From: Haliscomenobacter sp040401995
GTDB taxonomy: Bacteria; Bacteroidota; Bacteroidia; Chitinophagales; Saprospiraceae
Length of the DNA: 64,000 nucleotides
Assembly (NCBI GenBank): GCA_040401995.1
Contig: JBBANM010000028.1
Coordinates: 1 to 64,000, forward strand
Direction of reading: 5' to 3'
The notes beneath the pieces were generated by a model that searched no databases, was not told the DNA's origin, and saw only the letters and a program-made list of their open reading frames with translations. Both the position numbers and the translations under genes were made by a program. Positions 56,292-64,000 of the stretch are shown one piece after another. Each line of letters opens with the position of its first letter. The stretch's first letter is position 1.

Positions 56292-56453
56292 AGAGCTTGT
56301 TCAGGATTTTGGTTCGATAGCGAAAATGAGCTAAAATTCGCCCCAATGAGGCGCGAAAAGCGGAGTGTAGCAGCGCTACATGAGCATTTTCGCAACGAAA
56401 TGGGGGTGGATTTTAGCCATTTGTAGCTCGAATCAGAATCCTGAACAAGCTCT
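56292..56453. repeat. Family-5 palindromic element, copy 1
   Basis: AGAGCTTGTTCAGGATT at the left and its reverse complement at the right, with inner inverted words (GCTAAAATTCGCCCC against GGGGTGGATTTTAGC, GAAAATG against CATTTTCG). 162 bp. A second copy of the same length class is at 58239-58399, so the ATPase gene is bracketed by them. Confidence 0.8.
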
Positions 56454-56603
56454 AAATAAGAGGGAAAAGTTATCTGTATGTAGCTTCGCCGCATTGTTGT
56501 TCCCTCCATATAACATACAAACCAACCACAAATTTAACTATCTGACTATCAATACTAATAAACCAAACCCTAGTCTCTCTTCATCCTAAATCACCATCTA
56601 AAC

Positions 56604-56693
56604 TTGAAGAAATCACCTTTTTTCAAGCACATTTCTTCAAAAATAGACTTCTTTATTTGAAGAAATATGCTATTTTTAAGCACATTTCTTCAA
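56604..56693. promoter_or_regulatory. Two 37-bp hairpins ahead of the ATPase gene
   Basis: 56604-56640 and 56657-56693 each consist of TTGAAGAAAT, a 17-nt spacer and ATTTCTTCAA. Both spacers end in AAGCAC. The second ends 10 bp before the ATG. A third unit of identical geometry lies after the stop codon (58198-58234). They may be operators, transcript hairpins or recombination sites. Confidence 0.85.
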
Positions 56694-56703
56694 TTTAAAT
56701 ACC

Positions 56704-58146
56704 ATGCAACCCACTTCCATCATTGGTCGGACACAAGAAAAAGCGCGTTTGGATAAAATCATGTCCTCTCCGCAATCAGAATTCTTGGCGCTTTATGGCA
56801 GAAGAAGAGTAGGGAAAACCTTTCTCATTCGACAGCACTTAAAAGGCAATATTGTTTTTGACGTCTCTGGTTCAAAAGAGGGTTCTAAATCGCGACAAAT
56901 CAGCAACTTTTTTGATGAATACCTCATACGGACACAAGCCCAATTGGAGACTAAAATGCCAGCAGATTGGCACGAGTGTTTCAAGTATTTAGCTCATTAT
57001 CTAGCCCAATTACCGCCAACTGGAACCAAACATGTGGTTTTTTTGGATGAAATGCCCTGGATGGATACGCCTCGTTCCGGGTTTGTGTCTGCCCTTGAGT
57101 TTTTCTGGAATCAGTATCTTTCACGTATGGATCATGTAGTTTTAATTGCCTGTGGTTCGGCTTCGTCCTGGATTCGCAAAAACCTCATCCATGCTAGAGG
57201 GGGTCTCTATAACCGGGTCACTCAACGCATCAAATTAATGCCCTTTAACCTCTGTGAAACCGAGTTATTCCTACAAAGCATGGGGCTACAATTGCCAAAA
57301 TACCAGATTCTAGAACTTTACATGGCCATGGGCGGTATACCGTTTTATTTGAAAGAGATTGAAAAAGGAAAGAGTGTACCACAGTTGATAAACGAAATTT
57401 GTTTTTCTAAACTAGGACTATTGAGCGCGGAATATAAGCAACTGTATTTTTCTTTATTCAAAAATGCCGAACTGCACATCTCCATTATCGAAGCTTTGGC
57501 CAAACGTCCACAGGGATTGACCCGTACTGATCTTTCAAAAGCTACTAACATGAACGAAAGTCAACTTAGTAGGACTTTGGAAGAGTTGGAGGAGTGTGAC
57601 TTTATTTGCCGCTATCCACCTTTTTTGAATCTTAAAAAAGAAGGTATTTTTAAGTTGACTGACTTCTATTCTTTGTTTTATCTAAAATTTATACAACCAA
57701 ATCAAGGAGCGGCCAAGCAGGTTTGGGAACAACTTAGTAAAACAGCTTCCTATACCACTTGGAGTGGATATGCCTTTGAGAATATTTGTCTTCAACATAT
57801 CGATCAAATCAAGGCTGCGATGGGCATCAGCGGGGTTTTTACTCAACAAAGCTCCTGGAAATTCAAGGGAAACGATGTACTGCCCGGTTCACAGGTCGAT
57901 ATGGTCATTGACCGAGCTGATCAAATTATTCACTTATGTGAGGCGAAATTTACCAAAGATCACTATGCCATCACTCAGGAATATGCAGATAAGTTGCGTC
58001 TTCGAAAATCAATTTTTAAACAAGCAACCAAGACCAAAAAAGCGATTTTTACTACCTTGTTGACTACTTATCCTGCTATTAAAAACAAGTATTATTTAGA
58101 GGAAGTAGAAAATGAAATTCCAATGGAAAAGTTATTTGCTTTTTAG
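56704..58146 (+). CDS. AAA-family ATPase with DUF234-type nuclease-like tail
   Basis: A 480-residue ATPase. Walker A is GRRRVGKT (32-39) in the LYGRRRVGKTFLI context, Walker B VVFLDE (111-116), with a sensor in VVLIACGSAS. A winged helix follows (AKRPQGLTRTDLSKATNMNESQLSRTLEELEE). The tail is DUF234-like, with GSQVDMVID (Asp399) and CEAKFTK (Glu413, Lys415), a PD-(D/E)XK-like arrangement. Such ATPases are widespread, mobile and of unknown role in Bacteroidota and archaea. The gene is bracketed by identical hairpins and by family-5 elements, suggesting a self-contained transferable cassette. Confidence 0.9.
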   Translation: MQPTSIIGRTQEKARLDKIMSSPQSEFLALYGRRRVGKTFLIRQHLKGNIVFDVSGSKEGSKSRQISNFFDEYLIRTQAQLETKMPADWHECFKYLAHYLAQLPPTGTKHVVFLDEMPWMDTPRSGFVSALEFFWNQYLSRMDHVVLIACGSASSWIRKNLIHARGGLYNRVTQRIKLMPFNLCETELFLQSMGLQLPKYQILELYMAMGGIPFYLKEIEKGKSVPQLINEICFSKLGLLSAEYKQLYFSLFKNAELHISIIEALAKRPQGLTRTDLSKATNMNESQLSRTLEELEECDFICRYPPFLNLKKEGIFKLTDFYSLFYLKFIQPNQGAAKQVWEQLSKTASYTTWSGYAFENICLQHIDQIKAAMGISGVFTQQSSWKFKGNDVLPGSQVDMVIDRADQIIHLCEAKFTKDHYAITQEYADKLRLRKSIFKQATKTKKAIFTTLLTTYPAIKNKYYLEEVENEIPMEKLFAF

Positions 58147-58197
58147 ATTATCTGTAGTTTTAAGTGTTTATTATTATCCTTAGCCGTGGTGTTTAAA

Positions 58198-58234
58198 TTG
58201 AAGAAATGTGGTTAAAAAAGATACATTTCTTCAA
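58198..58234. other. 37-bp hairpin after the ATPase gene
   Basis: TTGAAGAAAT, a 17-nt spacer and ATTTCTTCAA, exactly like the two units before the gene. Here the pairing extends three bases further (AAATTGAAG and CTTCAATTT). It begins 52 bp after the stop and ends 5 bp before the family-5 copy. Confidence 0.85.
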
Positions 58235-58238
58235 TTTT

Positions 58239-58399
58239 AGAGCTTGTTCAGGTTTTGGATTCTGGGCTTCATGAGGCAAATTTTATTTCTGACTTCGTTA
58301 AAATTTTCGCCGTATCGCCCACATACAGCTGCAAATTTTGCCTTGTCTGAAATAAAATTTGCTCTCCTTCACCTCAGATCCAAAATATGAACAAGCTCT
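58239..58399. repeat. Family-5 palindromic element, copy 2
   Basis: AGAGCTTGTTCAGGTTTTGG at the left; ATGAACAAGCTCT at the right. The interior differs from copy 1 but is also self-complementary (CAAATTTTATTTC against GAAATAAAATTTG). It ends 51 bp before the serine dehydratase gene and with the hairpin fills the 304-bp gap. Confidence 0.75.
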
Positions 58400-58450
58400 A
58401 AACTTTTCCTATTTTTTTGTACTTTCCAGCATCCAAAACAGTTACAGGTC

Positions 58451-60028
58451 ATGAGTACATATCCAAGTATTTTCAACGACGTCATCGGCCCGGTAATGCG
58501 GGGCCCATCCAGCTCGCATTGTGCCGCTTCTTTGCGGATTGCCCGTTTATGCCGCGATCTGATGGATGAAAACATCAAAGACATCTTTATTGAGTTTGAC
58601 CCCAATGGATCTTTGGCAACTACCCACAAAAGCCAGGGTTCGGACATGGGCCTGTTTGGCGGTTTTTTAGGTTGGGAAGCCTATGACGAACGCCTACCCG
58701 AATCAGAAAAATACCTGGAACCGGCGGGGATCAATGTTTTCATCAACATAGTCGACATCGGCGCGGATCATCCCAATACTTATAAAATTGCCCTTAGCAA
58801 TCAATTCGAAACTCGGCGACTTACCGCCATTTCAACTGGCGGAGGGATGATTGAAGTGATTGAGATCGATGGCATACCAGTGTCAATGGCCGGCGATTAT
58901 TTTGAAACGCTGGTGTATTGCCAGTCGCCCGAAAAAGTATTGGCCTTCATCAAAGCGACCATTCCCCACGACGAGGTGCTGTTTCACCCTAGCGAGGAAA
59001 GTTTCATTGAAATCAAAGCACAATCCTTTCCTGAGGCTGCCCTTTGTGCCGAATTGCTGGCCATGGAAGAGGTTTCGGCTATCAAATATTTGAAACCCGT
59101 ACTGCCCGTCATGGCGCGAAAGGAGCTTCAAGTTCCTTTTATCACTTGTAATGAAATGCTGGCCTACGCAGGCGATCAAAAAAAGGCATTATGGGAATTG
59201 GCGGTAGATTACGAAAGTGCCCGCGGCAATATTTCAGCCACTGAAGTTTTCGAAAAAATGCGCGCTATTGTACGCATCATGGGCAATGCCATACAATTGG
59301 GATTAAAAGGCACCGAGTACGCCGACCGCATTTTGGGTAGCCAATCGCTGCAATTCAAAGAAAAATTAGATGCCAATAAACTGGTCAGCGGCGATACCAA
59401 CAACCTAATCATCTTGTACGTATCGGCGATGATGGAAGTCAAGAGTTCCATGGGCGTCATCGTTGCTGCGCCAACTGCCGGATCCTGCGGTGCGCTACCT
59501 GGCGCATTGTTTGGTGTAGCCCATGCCGCCCAACTTCCGGAAGACGAGATTGTAAAAGGAATGCTGGCCGCAGGCTTAATCGGCGTATTTATCGCTGCTC
59601 ATGCCACCTTTGCCGCCGAAGTAGGCGGTTGTATGGCCGAGACTGGCTCGGGCGGGGGCATGGCCGCAGCAGCCATTGTAGGCATGAAAGGCGGAACATT
59701 GGAGCAATCGATTGCCGCCGCATCCTTGGCGTTGCAAAATTCCTTGGGCATTATTTGCGATCCCATTGGCAACCGCGTGGAAGCACCCTGCTTAGGCAGA
59801 AATGTAATGGCCGCCACCAACGCGGTTTCCTCGGCCAATATGGCCTTATCCAACTACGCCATGTTGATCCCTTTGGATGAAGTAATTGAAACCATGAAAG
59901 CAGTTGGCGATCAAATTCACCATACCTTACGTTGTACCAATTTAGGCGGTTTATCCATTACCAATGCCGCCAAAAAAATCGAGGCGCAATTGGAAACCGC
60001 TACCCCTACATTTTTTAAAAGTTGCTAA
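58451..60028 (+). CDS. sdaA: L-serine ammonia-lyase, iron-sulfur type, single chain
   Basis: A 525-residue enzyme joining the beta domain (GPVMRGPSSSHCAAS at the start, GFLGWEAYDERLPES) and the alpha domain in one chain. Cysteines for the 4Fe-4S cluster lie in AGSCGALPG, EVGGCMAETGSGGGMA and VEAPCLGRNV, and CDPIGNRVEAPC is a strong signature. It deaminates serine to pyruvate and ammonia in the cytoplasm. The middle 150 residues between the two domains are longer than in E. coli SdaA. A TPR protein gene follows 3 bp after the stop, so the two are co-translated. Confidence 0.92.
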   Translation: MSTYPSIFNDVIGPVMRGPSSSHCAASLRIARLCRDLMDENIKDIFIEFDPNGSLATTHKSQGSDMGLFGGFLGWEAYDERLPESEKYLEPAGINVFINIVDIGADHPNTYKIALSNQFETRRLTAISTGGGMIEVIEIDGIPVSMAGDYFETLVYCQSPEKVLAFIKATIPHDEVLFHPSEESFIEIKAQSFPEAALCAELLAMEEVSAIKYLKPVLPVMARKELQVPFITCNEMLAYAGDQKKALWELAVDYESARGNISATEVFEKMRAIVRIMGNAIQLGLKGTEYADRILGSQSLQFKEKLDANKLVSGDTNNLIILYVSAMMEVKSSMGVIVAAPTAGSCGALPGALFGVAHAAQLPEDEIVKGMLAAGLIGVFIAAHATFAAEVGGCMAETGSGGGMAAAAIVGMKGGTLEQSIAAASLALQNSLGIICDPIGNRVEAPCLGRNVMAATNAVSSANMALSNYAMLIPLDEVIETMKAVGDQIHHTLRCTNLGGLSITNAAKKIEAQLETATPTFFKSC

Positions 60029-60031
60029 TTT

Positions 60032-60628
60032 ATGCAGTATCAAAAGATAATTTCAAACGACACCGTCATTGAGTTCCACAATAACTGGCTGGGTCAGGAA
60101 TCGGTGGTTGTCAATGGGCAAGTCGTGTCCAAAAAATCATCGGTGATGGGGATTCACCACAATTTTACGGCATTGGAAGATGGCAAAGAAGTGCGATTTG
60201 TTTTGACTTCAAAAATGGACATGAATGGCTCGGTATTCCTAGATCTGCGCAGAAATGGCAAAATTGCTCAAAAAGACGTACCTGTTACCTTTGGATTCGG
60301 CCCAAAAGAACCGCCTAATAAACCAAAGCAGAAAGGACTGACCTTGTTGAAGACCTATGATTTGGAAGAAGCGCTGGAAGAATTCAAAAAAGCACTGGAC
60401 ATTAACCCCGATGACCCGGAGGTTTATTTCCACATGGCTTGCGCTTATTCGGTTTTGGAAGAACCCTTGGAAGGTTTTGAGTGCTTAAAAAAAGCCGTAG
60501 CTTTCCATTTGCCAAATAACGAAACGATCCTTAATCACGACATGTTGGCTTATTTGAGAATGCATGAGGCTTTTGAAGGTTTTTTGAATAGTAAATTCAC
60601 GAAATACGATGCCAAGCTGTTAAAGTAA
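60032..60628 (+). CDS. TPR protein downstream of serine dehydratase
   Basis: A 198-residue protein. The N-terminal 90 residues are a beta-rich domain without signal peptide (YQKIISNDTVIEFHNNWLGQ and VVVNGQVVSKKSSVMGIHH). Residues 100-175 hold two tetratricopeptide motifs (DLEEALEEFKKALDINPDD, EVYFHMACAYSVLEEPLEGFECLKKA). It starts 3 bp after sdaA. TPRs mediate protein contacts; whether it serves the dehydratase or is only co-transcribed is not known. Confidence 0.85.
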   Translation: MQYQKIISNDTVIEFHNNWLGQESVVVNGQVVSKKSSVMGIHHNFTALEDGKEVRFVLTSKMDMNGSVFLDLRRNGKIAQKDVPVTFGFGPKEPPNKPKQKGLTLLKTYDLEEALEEFKKALDINPDDPEVYFHMACAYSVLEEPLEGFECLKKAVAFHLPNNETILNHDMLAYLRMHEAFEGFLNSKFTKYDAKLLK

Positions 60629-60781
60629 CGTGAATTCAGAGATTGTCGTAGGCGTTTTTCAAGAGTAGTGCCATCGCAAGTAAAGCCTTGCACTAAAAAA
60701 TGACCATATATCATAACCGGAGGGGATTAGGCTCCATTCAGAACGAGACAATTCAAGTTGTAACCGTCGTCCCATCGGGAC

Positions 60782-60903
60782 AATATCTTTGTAGAAAATG
60801 AGCGTTCCCGTTTCCCGTTCCATCGGAACGGTATCTGGAGGCTCAAGATACCGTTCCGATGGAACGGGAAACGGGGAGCTGCCTGACATGCTACAAAGAT
60901 ATT
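60782..60903. repeat. Long perfect inverted repeat
   Basis: 30-bp perfect arms at 60807-60836 and 60846-60875 (beginning CCCGTTTCCCGTTCC) around a 9-nt loop, enclosed by a second perfect pair, AATATCTTTGTAG (60782-60794) and CTACAAAGATATT (60891-60903). Only one copy is visible in the window. It lies in the 431-bp gap 60629-61059; the rest of that gap shows nothing recognisable. Confidence 0.85.
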
Positions 60904-61059
60904 ATTCCTACGGAACAGGGACTAAGTGTCCAAAATAGTTCTAAATGGAACACCAATAGGCAGTTGTCTTTGTTGAAAGTGAAAGTCACGATTTGAGTTG
61001 TTTGAGTATAAAGCGGCATTTCAATCTCCAAATTCACGTTAAAATAAAAAACATACACC

Positions 61060-62025
61060 ATGACCCTACTAGATCATATTCTACCCACCGATGACCTCAA
61101 ACGCAAAGCTTTTGCCATTGGTCTGACCGCTTTTTTGGCCGGTTTATTGACGGTGTGGGGTATTTATGGCTATGGAAATTATGGCATGGCGTTGTTTATG
61201 CTTACCCCGCTTTTTATTGGCGCCGCTCCGGTGTTATTGTATGGCTACAAAAGAAACATCAAGCAATACCAAGCCGTGCAATTGGGTTTCCTGACCCTAG
61301 CGGTTTTTACCCTTTGGTTGTTATTTTATGCCATTGAGGGGCTGATTTGTATAGCCATGGCGGCACCCTTGGGGCTGTTGATGACTTGGATTGGCGCCAT
61401 GATCGGTTTTGCCATTCATCAAAAAAATGCCGATAAGACGCCGAATCTGTTGCTGATTTTATTGGCATTGATCCCAACGCTGGGCTTTATAGAAAAAGAT
61501 TGGCAACCTAAGCTGTCGCCAGTTGTGACCTCCATTGACATTGATGCGCCACCAGCTACGGTATGGAAAAACGTGGTGGCCTTCCCTCAACTCGACCAAC
61601 CAACCGAGTTTATTTTTAAAACCGGAATTGCTTATCCCATCAATGCTACAATCACAGGTTCCGGAGTTGGCGCAGTTAGGCATTGCAATTTTACCACCGG
61701 TAGTTTTGTGGAACCCATCACCGTCTGGGACGAGCCGCGTTTGCTGCGTTTCGATGTGTTGGAGCAACCAGCGCCAATGAAGGAATTGAGTTTTTGGGAT
61801 ATAGATGCTCCCCATCTCCACGATTTTTTTGTCTCCAAACAAGGGCAATTTAAGTTGATTGCCTTACCCGATGGTACAACACGTTTGGAAGGTACCACCT
61901 GGTATTATCACAACATCAAACCCGATTTTTATTGGCGCATGTGGAGTGATTTGATCGTGCACAAAATCCATGAACGGGTTTTGAAACACATCAAAAAAAC
62001 CGCGGAAAACCAAGGAAATCAGTAG
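61060..62025 (+). CDS. SRPBCC-domain protein with N-terminal membrane region
   Basis: A 321-residue protein. Residues 1-150 contain about five transmembrane helices (AFAIGLTAFLAGLLTVWGIYGYG, ALFMLTPLFIGAAPVLLYGY, LGFLTLAVFTLWLLFYAIEG, IAMAAPLGLLMTWIGAMIGF). Residues 165-315 are a START/SRPBCC-like domain beginning SIDIDAPPATVWKNVVAFP with the usual strand-helix-strand and ending in GTTRLEGTTWYYHNIKPDFYWRMW. Such domains bind hydrophobic ligands in a deep cavity. Function unknown; it is a lone gene. Confidence 0.85.
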   Translation: MTLLDHILPTDDLKRKAFAIGLTAFLAGLLTVWGIYGYGNYGMALFMLTPLFIGAAPVLLYGYKRNIKQYQAVQLGFLTLAVFTLWLLFYAIEGLICIAMAAPLGLLMTWIGAMIGFAIHQKNADKTPNLLLILLALIPTLGFIEKDWQPKLSPVVTSIDIDAPPATVWKNVVAFPQLDQPTEFIFKTGIAYPINATITGSGVGAVRHCNFTTGSFVEPITVWDEPRLLRFDVLEQPAPMKELSFWDIDAPHLHDFFVSKQGQFKLIALPDGTTRLEGTTWYYHNIKPDFYWRMWSDLIVHKIHERVLKHIKKTAENQGNQ

Positions 62026-62066
62026 GTATGCTAATAATACAAAGTAATATGGATGGAGGGCGTATA

Positions 62067-62099
62067 AAACCTTCCAGGTCTTCGAGACCTGGAAGGTTT
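62067..62099. repeat. Family-1 core hairpin without element ends
   Basis: AAACCTTCCAGGTC and GACCTGGAAGGTTT around TTCGA, identical to the core of the family-1 elements, but without the CATACTACTGG ends. It lies between two convergent genes and could serve as a bidirectional terminator. Confidence 0.7.
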
Positions 62100-62139
62100 A
62101 TTCTTGATTATCTGTAAGTTGCATAAACTCCAATACCGC

Positions 62140-63075
62140 TTACCCAGGTTTCTTAAACAAGACCGGCGCATTCTCTTGGGGTAAATCTGTCAACTCAATT
62201 TGATTTTTTGCCAAATCAAAAGCGAAGTCGATGTCATCAGGATATTGCGACATGCTTTGATAAAAACCGGCGGCAAATTCAATGGCCACGCCATCTTTTA
62301 CCGAGTCATTCATGCCGATCACGTAGGGTACACTTTGTACTATTGCCTTTGCTTGTTCTTCGGAATAACAAGAATTGAGCAATACCACTTCAATTCCAAT
62401 TCTACGCAATAAAATGCTAAACATATTGGCCAAAGCTTGGCCACTAACCAGTTGCGCTTCCCCTTTATCGTCTTGCAGAAAAATACCGCCCGTTTTATTA
62501 GTAGTATTGGCATTCGCTCCATGACCCGAAAAGTGAACGATGCGGGGTTTATGTTTCAGCACCGCACTTTGCAAATCTTGAGGCTTAAGAGCAAATTCTG
62601 CTTTTAAACTATAATCGACCGACCCTTTTTGCAAACTTTGGGAAATACGGACGAATTCTTTATCCAACTGTAGCTTAGCCATATCACTAGGCGCAGAAGC
62701 AAGAAAAAGAATCACATCCCGTTCAGCTGGGGGTGCTACTCTTTCGCTATCCGGATCTTCTTTTTTAGAATCGGTATCCGGATGTTTTTTTTCGCTTTCA
62801 CTGACATAATACAACAGCGACTGCGCAATTTGCGCTTGTTCACGCAATGCATCGGTGAGTGAAATGACATTTAAGCTTTCGCGTTGTTTGACCTGGGTAA
62901 ACCGAGATTTGAGCAAAATCAGGTTGTTTTGCAAATCTTGATCGTTGTACAGTGTCGAGAATTGCATCAAGGCGTTTATTGCCTCTTCAATTTTATTATC
63001 GCTAATTAAAAGACGGATTTCGGCGATTTTACCCATTTGAAGGCTCTTTTTAACTTGTTGTATATTCAGCTCCAA
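62140..63075 (-). CDS. CHAT caspase-like protein with N-terminal effector-associated domain
   Basis: A 311-residue protein. Residues 18-92 form a helical module of the effector-associated domain 11 type (IEEAINALMQFS, ILLKSRFTQVKQRESLNVIS, IAQSLLYYV). A 30-residue acidic linker leads to a CHAT domain with the catalytic His185 in VHFSGHGAN and Cys236 in LLNSCYSEE, so the protease dyad is intact. CHAT proteins are caspase-like proteases, often effectors in prokaryotic immunity. The start may be 63036 instead. It stands alone; the likely partner by domain resemblance is the ROCO protein at 35160-38962. Confidence 0.9.
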   Translation of the reverse strand: MELNIQQVKKSLQMGKIAEIRLLISDNKIEEAINALMQFSTLYNDQDLQNNLILLKSRFTQVKQRESLNVISLTDALREQAQIAQSLLYYVSESEKKHPDTDSKKEDPDSERVAPPAERDVILFLASAPSDMAKLQLDKEFVRISQSLQKGSVDYSLKAEFALKPQDLQSAVLKHKPRIVHFSGHGANANTTNKTGGIFLQDDKGEAQLVSGQALANMFSILLRRIGIEVVLLNSCYSEEQAKAIVQSVPYVIGMNDSVKDGVAIEFAAGFYQSMSQYPDDIDFAFDLAKNQIELTDLPQENAPVLFKKPG

Positions 63076-63087
63076 TTGATTTCATTA

Positions 63088-63262
63088 TAGAGCTGGTGAA
63101 TACTAAATTACTATTTTAGCTCCCCCTATTTTGCTACCAATCTACTATCTTTTGAAGCGAATATCCCTATAAACATTGAATAGGTCAACGCTAAATTACG
63201 GAAAAGATAGCAGGAGTGGCGGTTAGAGAGCAAGGCAAAAGTAGACTTTTAATCTTGCAAGT
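63088..63262. repeat. Family-4 element, diverged copy 3
   Basis: GGTGAATACTAAATTACTATTTTAG, CTATTTTGCTACCAATC, CTACTATCTTTTGAAGCGA and GAGCAAGGCAAAAGTAG follow the order of copies 1 and 2, with an extra 25-30 bp in the middle and lost ends. It separates the CHAT gene start from the amine oxidase gene end. Confidence 0.6.
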
Positions 63263-63297
63263 TGATACCTACAGGAAATCGGATTTCCTATAGCCAA

Positions 63298-64000
63298 TTA
63301 TTTTCCAATAAACTTAATCAACTGATCAACAGCTACCTCAGCAGCTTGAATGGCGCCATGTACGCTGCCGAAATTACCCTGCGTATTGGCGGCTTCACCA
63401 GCAAAATAGATTTTATTATCCACCGGTTTGGCCAAATCCGCCCGTAAAGCATCGGAATTAGGACTAGGAAAAGAATATGCTCCCCGGATCCAAGGTTCTT
63501 TGCTCCAGTCCATAATGTAGGATTTTTCCAATTGACCAGAAGCAATTCCTTTACCGTACATTCCGTCCAATTCACTTAAAATGATTTGTATGGCTTGATC
63601 TCCTTTGCTGCTCAAATAGGCCGCTTTAGGGCCATTGACAAAAGCAGTCAAAACAGTGTTTTCTTTGCTACGCCCATTCCCCGTTGACCAAAACTCGGGA
63701 ACATAGCCGCCGCCGTACAAAGAACCTAAATCATCCGCCCAAAACCTTTTCTTGAATTTCAAAATGACTTTCATACCTACGTCCATTCCTATACTTCGAA
63801 TTGCATTCACTTTATCGGCAGGTAATTTGGGAATAAACTGAATTACATCGTCTTTTAAAATTTTCAATGGTACGGTAACAATTACAAAATTTGCTTGATA
63901 AGTCCCTTGTGCAGCATCTACGAGGTTTATTTGATCTCCTTGGTAATTGATTGATTTTACTGGCGTATAGAGTTTTATTTTGGGGATAATGGCTTTAAAA
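63298..64000 (-). CDS. Flavin amine oxidase, 3' part only
   Basis: The gene runs off the right edge of the window, so only the C-terminal 233 residues are present. There is no real start here: an apparent TTG start at 63867 is an internal leucine codon. FVIVTVPLKILKDD near the visible start and KIYFAGEAANTQGNFGSVHGAIQAAEVAVDQLI at the end are the classic FAD-binding and C-terminal motifs of monoamine or polyamine oxidases. It oxidises an amine to an aldehyde with hydrogen peroxide release. The N-terminal nucleotide-binding glycine motif is outside the window. Confidence 0.9.
   Translation of the reverse strand, partial: FKAIIPKIKLYTPVKSINYQGDQINLVDAAQGTYQANFVIVTVPLKILKDDVIQFIPKLPADKVNAIRSIGMDVGMKVILKFKKRFWADDLGSLYGGGYVPEFWSTGNGRSKENTVLTAFVNGPKAAYLSSKGDQAIQIILSELDGMYGKGIASGQLEKSYIMDWSKEPWIRGAYSFPSPNSDALRADLAKPVDNKIYFAGEAANTQGNFGSVHGAIQAAEVAVDQLIKFIGK

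Noticed and set aside
63298..63867. Complete 189-residue amine oxidase-like gene
   Set aside because: The apparent start is an internal TTG leucine; the frame continues with good amine oxidase sequence to the window edge, so the gene is partial.

Overview
The window looks like a chromosomal scaffold from a member of the Bacteroidota, most likely a Saprospiraceae-type gliding or filamentous bacterium related to Haliscomenobacter. The clues are lipoprotein and Sec signals of the Bacteroidota type, a LytS/LytTR two-component pair, GH95 and GH78-like polysaccharide hydrolases, a promoter matching the Bacteroidota TTG-N20-TAnnTTTG pattern, and large ROCO and CHAT proteins. The genus is an inference. 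Three runs of exactly 100 N (35972-36071, 36669-36768, 41514-41613) are scaffold gaps, and all three fall inside tandem repeats. No rRNA, tRNA, CRISPR array, phage or intact insertion sequence was recognised.

Layout. 0-8.8 kb: DUF885 metallopeptidase-like protein, Mpo1-like membrane protein, an HxlR regulator divergent from a YdhR-like exported protein, a PAS histidine kinase, a haloalkane dehalogenase and an M20 amidohydrolase. 8.9-17.5 kb: a SNF2 helicase translationally coupled to an unknown 603-residue protein, MgtA, a GNAT acetyltransferase, and a UPF0175/DUF3368 toxin-antitoxin pair. 17.7-25.4 kb: a complete RND efflux operon (adaptor, pump, outer-membrane factor) and a PGM1-related ATP-grasp enzyme. 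25.6-35 kb: a GH95 fucosidase, a LytTR regulator with its kinase, a haem c/copper type II monooxygenase-like lipoprotein with a small partner, and an alpha-L-rhamnosidase-like enzyme. 35.1-39.6 kb: a leucine-rich-repeat ROCO GTPase followed by a Uma2 nuclease. 39.6-56 kb: mostly peptidases (S10, M15/M74-like, M1, tricorn) with an MDR oxidoreductase, an alpha/beta hydrolase, a TauE exporter, a BNR-repeat protein and an acyl-CoA synthetase. 56-64 kb: an AAA/DUF234 ATPase cassette, serine dehydratase with a TPR protein, a SRPBCC membrane protein, a CHAT caspase-like protein and the 3' part of an amine oxidase.

Two themes stand out. First, a candidate NLR-like conflict system. The ROCO protein has an LRR array that is nearly invariant at DNA level, with variation concentrated on the beta-strand face. 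Its C-terminal tail resembles the N-terminal effector-associated domain of the CHAT protease at 62.1-63.1 kb (10 identities in 39 ungapped positions), which suggests that a recogniser and an effector could pair through homotypic adaptor domains. A Uma2 nuclease lies 35 bp behind the ROCO gene.

Second, the intergenic spaces are filled with at least five families of dispersed palindromic elements of about 100-330 bp. One family carries about 9-bp target-site-like duplications. There is also a 75-bp tandem array of a 28-bp palindrome with a compensated base-pair change. The AAA ATPase gene is bracketed by three 37-bp hairpins of identical geometry and by two elements of another family. These repeats explain most of the gene-free DNA.
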